A stretch of DNA of 40,339 nucleotides from Pantoea brenneri (GTDB lineage: Bacteria > Pseudomonadota > Gammaproteobacteria > Enterobacterales > Enterobacteriaceae). This document shows, piece by piece, positions 35,257 through 40,339 of the stretch. The notes under the pieces are model-generated. The model searched no databases. It was not told the DNA's origin and was given only the letters and a program-made list of their open reading frames with translations. Location: positions 1 to 40,339 of the forward strand of contig MIEI01000042.1 of assembly GCA_002095305.1 (NCBI GenBank), read 5' to 3'. The position numbers and the translations under genes are program-made. Every line of letters begins with the position of its first letter. Position 1 is the first letter of the stretch.

Positions 35257-36141
35257 ATGGCTTCAGAAATACGTATTGGGTTGGCTGGCACCGGATTAAT
35301 GGGACAGCCGGTGGCACGGCGCTTAGCTGCTGCCGGTTACTCCGTTGCGGTGTGGAATCGTTCTAAAGATAAAGCGTATGCGCTGGAAAAGTATGGCGTT
35401 ACGGCGGTAGACACGCCCGCCCGGTTAATAGCAGGCAGTAATGTCATCATCTGTTTATTGAGCGATGCTCAAGCCTGTAACGATGTTCTTTTTACTGATG
35501 ATGCGCTGAAGCACATCGAGAAAAAAGCAGTCATTATTATGATGAGCACCCTGTCGCCACAGATTGTGATTGAGCAGCAACACAAGGCGAACGCAGCACA
35601 GGCGGACTATATCGATATGCCTGTCTCAGGTGGCACTTCGGGGGCTGAAAACGGCACATTGTCATTGATGGCCGGTGGTAAGGCAGAAACTATTGACCGG
35701 TTACGCCCTCTGCTGTCTCAACTGGGAAAAGTCACGCGGGTCGGTGAGGTGGGCGCGGGTCAGCTGACAAAACTCGCCAATCAGATTATTGTCGCAGGCA
35801 CGCTAAGCTTGTTGTCGGAAGCCTTTACCCTTGCCCAGCGCGGCGGAGCCGATCCGGTAAAAGTGCGGGAAGCATTGCTGGGTGGTTTTGCTGACTCAAC
35901 CCTGCTGCAACAGCAAGGGGAACGTATGGTAAACCAGGACTTTAAGGCCCGCGGCGCGGCAAAGTGGCAGCTTAAAGATACGCGCAGTAGTGTGGCGCTG
36001 GCTGAGCAATTTGGTCTGACATTGCCGCTGACTGAGACGGTGAACCAGCTTTTCAGCCAGATGATTGAAGCTGGCGATGGCGACTTAGATCACTGCGCCA
36101 TTATCAGGCAAATTCAGCGTTTAAACGGCATGACTATTTAA
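35257..36141 (+). CDS. 3-hydroxyisobutyrate dehydrogenase family protein
   Basis: This is a 294-residue beta-hydroxyacid dehydrogenase. The NAD(P) motif GLAGTGLMGQPVARRLAAAG lies near residues 7-26, the substrate-binding PVSGGTSGAENGTL about 121, and the catalytic Lys in GQLTKLANQ about 171. The family oxidises 3-hydroxyisobutyrate, tartronate semialdehyde, L-threonate and similar compounds. ATG 35257 has a strong AGGAGG site; the upstream start at 35203 would include the hairpin and is rejected. It is last in the transporter/oxidoreductase/dehydrogenase unit and overlaps the convergent LacI gene by 8 bp. Confidence 0.9.
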   Translation: MASEIRIGLAGTGLMGQPVARRLAAAGYSVAVWNRSKDKAYALEKYGVTAVDTPARLIAGSNVIICLLSDAQACNDVLFTDDALKHIEKKAVIIMMSTLSPQIVIEQQHKANAAQADYIDMPVSGGTSGAENGTLSLMAGGKAETIDRLRPLLSQLGKVTRVGEVGAGQLTKLANQIIVAGTLSLLSEAFTLAQRGGADPVKVREALLGGFADSTLLQQQGERMVNQDFKARGAAKWQLKDTRSSVALAEQFGLTLPLTETVNQLFSQMIEAGDGDLDHCAIIRQIQRLNGMTI

Positions 36142-37156
36142 CCCGGGCCACGCTCTCACGTTTGATTAACGTGCTGTTTAGTTCACAGGTCGTCTGCTTC
36201 TCAACGGAGAGACTTAATAGTGCCTTATCGGCCAACGCTTCAAGAGGATGTTTGATAACGCTTATTGACGGGCTCAGGAGACGGCTCCAGTGGCTGTCAT
36301 GGTAAACAATCAGCGAGAGGTCTTCAGGAACAGAGAGCTTCAACTGCCGGATGCGCGACATAATCATCGGTGCAATCGACGTATTTCCAATAATGACTGC
36401 AGTCGGTGGTTCCTCAAGCGATAACAACTCATCAAGCGCCTGACTGGCTAGCGGATCACGAAAGTTCTTCACTACCGCATACTGTTTTTCCCAGTCAATT
36501 CCAGAGTCTTTCAATCCTTGTTTATAACCCTTCAGCCTTTGCAAAGAGGTCGAGGTGTTCAGCGGCCCGCTTATCCAGCCAATACGGCGATGGCCTTGCT
36601 GAGCAAGATAGCGGGTTGCCTCACAAGCGGAAGCTTCATTGTTGAAGCCGATGACGCTGGCATGTGTCACCTCGCTAAGGTAGCGATCGATGAAAACAAT
36701 AGCGATGCCCATTTCGCTAATGGATTGCCACATATCGCTATTTGCGCTGGTGGGCGTTGCTATAATGGCTTTAACCCGCTTTTGCATTAACATACTCAAG
36801 CTTTCCCGCTCCAGTAGCGGGTCTTCCTGGGTAGTCACCAAAATGACATTCATCGCCATTTCTCTGGCGCGGCGGACAATGAGATCGGAGATCTCAGAAA
36901 AAAAATCGTTTGCGATGTCTGCTACAACCAGGCCGATAGTGTTATTCAGACTGGTTTTAAGCTCACGAGCGGCACTTTGAGGAGTGTAATTCAGCGTTTG
37001 CATTGCCTCCAGAATACGCTGACGGGTGCGTTCAGATACTGAACCTGAACCGGGGTTCAATACCCGAGAAACCACACCGATAGAGACCTCTGCTAAGGCC
37101 GCCACCTCTTTGATGGTACTTTTCTTTTTCTCTGTCAACGCAACACTCAGCCTCAC
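36134..37156 (-). CDS. LacI-family transcriptional regulator
   Basis: This is a 340-residue LacI-family protein. The helix-turn-helix (STIKEVAALAEVSIGVVSRVLN, about 13-34) precedes a hinge (TLNYTPQSAARELKTSLNN) and the effector-binding domain with the usual NFRDPLASQ/ALDELLS-type spacing. It lies convergent to the catabolic unit, and the 22-bp palindrome upstream of the MFS gene is its likely operator. The GTG start at 37156 has no good ribosome binding site; a TTG 18 bases further in is possible. Probable repressor of the unit relieved by the substrate; effector unknown. Confidence 0.9.
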   Translation of the reverse strand: MRLSVALTEKKKSTIKEVAALAEVSIGVVSRVLNPGSGSVSERTRQRILEAMQTLNYTPQSAARELKTSLNNTIGLVVADIANDFFSEISDLIVRRAREMAMNVILVTTQEDPLLERESLSMLMQKRVKAIIATPTSANSDMWQSISEMGIAIVFIDRYLSEVTHASVIGFNNEASACEATRYLAQQGHRRIGWISGPLNTSTSLQRLKGYKQGLKDSGIDWEKQYAVVKNFRDPLASQALDELLSLEEPPTAVIIGNTSIAPMIMSRIRQLKLSVPEDLSLIVYHDSHWSRLLSPSISVIKHPLEALADKALLSLSVEKQTTCELNSTLIKRESVARVK

Positions 37157-37614
37157 ATCATCAGGTTAGCTAAGGTCATGTTAGATTAATCACTTCATAA
37201 GATAAACGTTCTTCAGTGATCAGCCTTCTTTAGCAGGCGTGAGACTGCATTACTCAGCTTTGGAGGATTTGGTGTTGCGGGAGGTGATTAAGGCTGTTTT
37301 GAGATGTCCGGGCTTTAGCCAAACTCTTTTCCGGCAGATCCGTCACACCAGGATCCACGCGCAGCCAGTAATAGTCCTCAGCATAGGGAGCAGTCTTAAG
37401 CGTGACGGGTGATTTCCTTTACCCTGTCTGTCGCTCTGGCGCCTTTCAGCTGCCCTGGCGATTAAGATTCAGACAGCATTCGACAGGCCGGCCTGTCTCG
37501 AAGAGCCTTCTCAACAACGAAGACACTGCTCTTCAGCGGGATGCCAGTGCGGCTGACCTTCAGGACGTTTGTCCTGGCTAATAAACGCATCCTCTGACCT
37601 GCCCGCACCAATCC
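37157..37614. other. 458-bp intergenic region
   Basis: This lies upstream of the LacI gene and downstream of the macrodomain gene, which reads towards it. It contains a coding-like minus-strand stretch (about 37254-37400) described separately. No operator or terminator with clear features otherwise. Confidence 0.5.
37254..37400 (-). pseudogene. Coding-like remnant of unknown gene
   Basis: In one minus-strand frame about 47 codons read KTAPYAEDYYWLRVDP followed by GVTDLPEKSLAKAR, ending at TGA 37254-37256, with no start and a stop upstream. The composition is protein-like, and it may be the tail of a decayed accessory gene. I do not recognise the family. Confidence 0.25.
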
Positions 37615-38130
37615 TCAGGCCAGTAGTTTAAGATACAGATCATAATTTTCCGCATCAAAGCAGACTAAGTTAACCTTGCCGATTTTGCTGTTCTCAGCGA
37701 TGCAATGTTTGATTACTTCTAAGGCAATCGCCGCGGCACGTTCTTTAGGGAAACCATAAATTCCTGTGCTGATGTTGGGAAACGAAACCGTTTTGATGTC
37801 ATGCTGGTCGACGAGTTTAAAACAACTCAGGTAGGCCCTTCTTAACAGCGCATCTTCGTCATGTCTTCCATCACTCCAGCGCGGGCCAACGGTATGGATG
37901 ACGTAATCGGCGGGCAGATTGCCTGCGCCGGTAATAACGGCATCACCGACTTTGCAGCCACCCTGACGATTGCGGATTGCCTGACACTCAGCCAGAATCG
38001 CCGGCCCGCCTGCGCGGTGGATTGCGCCATCAACGCCGCCACCACCCAGTAACGAAGAATTGGCGGCATTGACAATCGCTTCTGCCGCGATTTTAGTGAT
38101 ATCACCCTGAATTACGGTTATTTTATTCAT
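37615..38130 (-). CDS. Macrodomain protein, O-acetyl-ADP-ribose deacetylase-like
   Basis: This is a 171-residue macrodomain of the YmdB type: [34 protein letters not shown] (about 9-42) contains the catalytic Asn/Asp and glycine-rich loop, and [17 protein letters not shown] (about 120-136) forms the second loop around ADP-ribose. Such enzymes hydrolyse O-acetyl-ADP-ribose and ADP-ribose adducts, and YmdB also modulates RNase III in E. coli. ATG 38130 has AGGGAAA at good spacing; an upstream frame start 45 bases earlier lacks it. It is followed on the left by a long region and preceded by the degenerate orphan CdiA module. Confidence 0.93.
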   Translation of the reverse strand: MNKITVIQGDITKIAAEAIVNAANSSLLGGGGVDGAIHRAGGPAILAECQAIRNRQGGCKVGDAVITGAGNLPADYVIHTVGPRWSDGRHDEDALLRRAYLSCFKLVDQHDIKTVSFPNISTGIYGFPKERAAAIALEVIKHCIAENSKIGKVNLVCFDAENYDLYLKLLA

Positions 38131-38159
38131 CGTATTTCCCTGCTTTTTAACTTTAGTGA

Positions 38160-38770
38160 TTAGCTCAGTGAACATCGATTCTGCGCTTCGTTGTTGTCAG
38201 TGAAATAACAATCATGTCCAGATTTTTCATTACGGATCATTGCCATCAACGTGCATTGAGTGCTCACTACAGGATAGAGTAAATACCAGGAGTGGAAGAT
38301 GCAGGGTTTGAAGGCAGGGCAGCAAGCGAAGGTGGTAGTTGAAAGCGGATAGCTAATCATCATGCAGGCAGAAGCATGATCGGCATTAAACGATCCGCTG
38401 GCTCCGGCCTTCTGGTACTGCGCTTCCATCCGGTCGATACGGTCAATGAAGGAGTGCTTCATCGCATCCGACACCTTACCCAGCACATCGCCGCTGTTAA
38501 ACAGCGTCTTCAGTGCTTCGTAAATTTCCACCGGGCTTCACGTACCAGCATTCCATTAGCCGGGATATCATCGTACTTATCCTTACAGGTCAAAGGATTG
38601 GCAGAGCAGACCGCAATCATTTCCTGTTGCTGTTTCAGGCTCAGATCTTCCATTTCCTTCACGATCTGACCGCAGTCACCACGAGCGTCACAGCCTTTCG
38701 CTCTTGCCGCAAAATCATCTATTTGCGGCGCACTCCGCGGGTTATTCTCAACAACAACCCCAGCCAGCAA
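38160..38770 (-). pseudogene. Orphan CdiA C-terminal module, degenerate
   Basis: This minus-strand stretch begins with a VENN motif (38741-38752) and a Cys-rich linker (FAARAKGCDARGDCGQIVKEM; MIAVCSANPLTCKDKYDD), then shifts frame near 38530 into [19 protein letters not shown]...SYFIDRID-like sequence, a block shared with the intact cdiA (38381-38537 versus 39774-39930, 94% identical). The spacing VENN to shared block is 203 bp versus 195 bp in the intact gene, with a different linker. The toxin domain after the shared block is unrecognised and no start codon is present. Orphan modules like this are typical downstream of cdiI genes and serve recombination; here it appears decayed. Confidence 0.75.
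38381..38537 (+). repeat. 157-bp direct repeat, copy 1 (orphan CdiA block)
   Basis: It is identical to 39774-39930 except for 9 of 157 bases, same orientation. It encodes the shared pretoxin block ([15 protein letters not shown] to SGSFNA) on the minus strand and could support homologous recombination between the orphan module and cdiA. Confidence 0.9.
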
Positions 38771-38789
38771 TCGCTGGGATTAGTTACCC

Positions 38790-39206
38790 TTATTTATAAA
38801 GATTATCGTCGTAGGGCGCTTCAGTCAGAATTTTTTGAATTTCACGTTGTGCTTTTGGCTCCCATGAAATATTCATATTTGCCATTAACTCAATGAATTT
38901 TGGGAAGGCGATGCGTCGTCCATCCCTGCCTTTCACCCTGTGTTCTAACTCATATTGAAATGCTGTCTTATAAGCAACTTCTGACATAATCCAATAAAGT
39001 AGCTCATCTAGCGACCCAGTAACCTTACGCGAGAATTCATATCCTCTTTCTGAGTGAATAAAATTATATTCATCATTTTCAAATGTAACATATGGAGTAC
39101 CATCACCAATTGGAGCGGTACAAAGATTAACGGAATGTCTTGGTAGACCAGCTTGCAAGGTCATCTCGTCAATTTTTTTTTGTATTTCTGCGATATTCAG
39201 CAGCAT
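38790..39206 (-). CDS. cdiI: Imm63-type CDI immunity protein
   Basis: This is a 138-residue immunity protein of the Imm63 type: GDGTPYVTFENDEYNFIHSERG, SLDELLYWIMSEVAYKTAFQ, YELEHRVKGRDGRRIAFPKF and the end APYDDN are recognisable. It begins 1 bp after the cdiA stop codon, with a GAGG site inside the end of cdiA at correct spacing for ATG 39206; an upstream ATG at 39233 would overlap cdiA. Imm63 proteins are known partners of TNT-type toxins, so it should neutralise the NAD+ glycohydrolase domain encoded just upstream. Confidence 0.88.
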   Translation of the reverse strand: MLLNIAEIQKKIDEMTLQAGLPRHSVNLCTAPIGDGTPYVTFENDEYNFIHSERGYEFSRKVTGSLDELLYWIMSEVAYKTAFQYELEHRVKGRDGRRIAFPKFIELMANMNISWEPKAQREIQKILTEAPYDDNLYK

Positions 39207-39207
39207 A

Positions 39208-40339
39208 TCAGCGAACCTCACGGATATATTCATTCTTTAAAAGCCATTCTACATTCACTCGATCTTGCATATTAGGTAATATTTGAATCCCTCCCCCTGG
39301 CTCACCAAAAGCAGGGGCAATTTTACCCTGTATAGCAGGCAACGGTTTGATTACCTCATACTCATAGTATTTTTCAGCCTTAGCTCCTGGTGCAAGAGCA
39401 CGTTCTTCGTAAGGTGTCCCTTTCGGAGCAAGGAAAGAACCACTAGGCTCTCCATACCTATCTAAGTGAGTGCCTACTGGTATGGTAGTTTCAACTGGAT
39501 TTCCTTCAAATCCTAAATTCTTAGGCCAATTCCATCCACCATCAGCATTTTTGAATTGGTCATAGTACGAGTAACCTCCGGCTTCACTATCGGTAATTGC
39601 ACTCGATGAATTAGGATTCTTTGGCACTTTTCCTGCATTTACAGCTGCTGCTTCAGCCTTACCCGCAACCTTAGCAACTACCTTCTCCGTCAGTACCGCA
39701 CCACCTTTTACAACCCCGGCACCGCCAGCAAGAAGGCCTGCGATATCCGTGACCAGCTTCCCGCCTTCAACACCGGCATTAAACGAGCCGCTGGCTCCGG
39801 CCTTCTGATACTGCGCTTCCATTCGGTCGATACGGTCAATGTAGGACTGCTTCACCGCATCCGACACGTTACCCAGCACATCGCCGCTGTTAAACAGCGT
39901 CTTCAGTGCTTCGTAGGTTTCCACCGGGCTGCTGGCCGTTTTCACGATGCTGTCAACGGCATCATACAGCCCTGCCGGCACCCCCGCGACCATTCCCGCC
40001 GCAAAGCTGCCATCCTGGCCCAGGTCTATCGCCGTCCATTTCGCCTGCGTCTGGGCTTTACAGGCCACGCTCTGACATTCTGCCAGCTCTTCTTTCTTCT
40101 GAGCCTTCTGGGTGTTGCTCAGAAAGTTATTCTCAACCGCATTCTTACCCGCTCCGGCACCGGCAGCACCGCCGGCCGACGAGTCTGCCGCTATACCGCC
40201 CGCCAGCCCTGCCGCTATCTGGCTTAGAGTACTGACGATCTGCTTCTGGCTTTCCGTCAGCTTGCTGATGCCGGTGTCAGGATACATTGCCGCCACAATT
40301 GCGCGTGCGGCCAGCTCACCGCCTGCGGCACCGGCGGCA
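39208..40339 (-). CDS. cdiA: CdiA C-terminal part with VENN pretoxin region and TNT toxin, partial
   Basis: This is the 3' end of a large contact-dependent inhibition protein; the frame is open to the right window edge (about 376 residues visible). Order: alanine/glycine-rich pretoxin segment, VENN motif (40126-40137), linker with two Cys, a shared pretoxin block ([16 protein letters not shown] to SGSFNAG), a glycine-rich hinge, then a C-terminal TNT domain of about 115 residues with [37 protein letters not shown] and [12 protein letters not shown] domains hydrolyse NAD+ in the target cell. Exported by the CdiB two-partner pathway, presumably encoded beyond the edge. Followed 1 bp later by the Imm63 gene. 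Confidence 0.9.
   Translation of the reverse strand, partial: AAGAAGGELAARAIVAAMYPDTGISKLTESQKQIVSTLSQIAAGLAGGIAADSSAGGAAGAGAGKNAVENNFLSNTQKAQKKEELAECQSVACKAQTQAKWTAIDLGQDGSFAAGMVAGVPAGLYDAVDSIVKTASSPVETYEALKTLFNSGDVLGNVSDAVKQSYIDRIDRMEAQYQKAGASGSFNAGVEGGKLVTDIAGLLAGGAGVVKGGAVLTEKVVAKVAGKAEAAAVNAGKVPKNPNSSSAITDSEAGGYSYYDQFKNADGGWNWPKNLGFEGNPVETTIPVGTHLDRYGEPSGSFLAPKGTPYEERALAPGAKAEKYYEYEVIKPLPAIQGKIAPAFGEPGGGIQILPNMQDRVNVEWLLKNEYIREVR
39774..39930 (+). repeat. 157-bp direct repeat, copy 2 (inside cdiA)
   Basis: This is the copy within cdiA, 94% identical to 38381-38537; see that entry for coding content. Confidence 0.9.

Overview
The window looks like chromosomal DNA of an enterobacterium, most likely Erwiniaceae (Pantoea/Erwinia type). 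The reasons are a complete arnBCADTEF lipid A modification operon with enteric-like proteins, an Hha/YmoA-type protein, an OmpC/OmpF-type porin, two YdgH/BhsA/McbA-type small secreted proteins, and a contact-dependent inhibition (CDI) locus. The genus is inference from gene content. No rRNA, tRNA or CRISPR array was seen.

Layout: (1) 1-3.1 kb is gene-poor, with an Hha-like gene and a LacI-family regulator divergent from an inositol-dehydrogenase-like oxidoreductase (3115-4128). (2) 4.3-6.4 kb is a tightly coupled envelope-signalling operon: a small unknown ORF, a secreted TPR protein broken by a one-base frameshift, an ECF sigma factor and a membrane anti-sigma factor, followed by a convergent YceI gene. 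(3) 7.8-15.2 kb is arnBCADTEF, all junctions overlapping, with two PmrA-box-like sites upstream. (4) 15.5-20.2 kb carries a Fic-domain protein, a LysR regulator, a GNAT acetyltransferase and an amidase-signature enzyme. (5) 20.2-31.7 kb is a signalling island: a lone receiver protein translationally coupled to a 1852-residue protein with Ser/Thr-kinase-like, ATPase, GAF, PAS and histidine-kinase regions, then a porin and an FMN reductase, bracketed by two nearly identical small secreted proteins. The upstream regions of the receiver and porin genes share a 17-bp motif. (6) A 2056-bp Tn3-derived element (26862-28917) is inserted in the last codons of the kinase gene. It has 38-40-bp terminal inverted repeats, near-perfect 5-bp target duplications, remnants of transposase and resolvase, and a cargo of a DUF4225 gene plus a convergent two-helix membrane-protein gene that looks like a toxin/immunity pair. 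(7) 32.3-37.2 kb is a catabolic unit (MFS transporter, SAF-domain oxidoreductase, 3-hydroxyisobutyrate-dehydrogenase-like enzyme) with a convergent LacI regulator and a 22-bp perfect palindrome upstream of the transporter. (8) 37.6-40.3 kb holds a macrodomain hydrolase, a degenerate orphan CdiA module, an Imm63-type immunity gene and the 3' end of a cdiA-like gene with a TNT (NAD+ glycohydrolase) toxin domain, which runs off the right edge.

The most novel-looking parts are the Tn3-derived element with its cargo pair, the kinase/receiver/porin island with shared upstream motifs, and the CDI end, where an NAD+-degrading toxin sits next to an ADP-ribose-type macrodomain.
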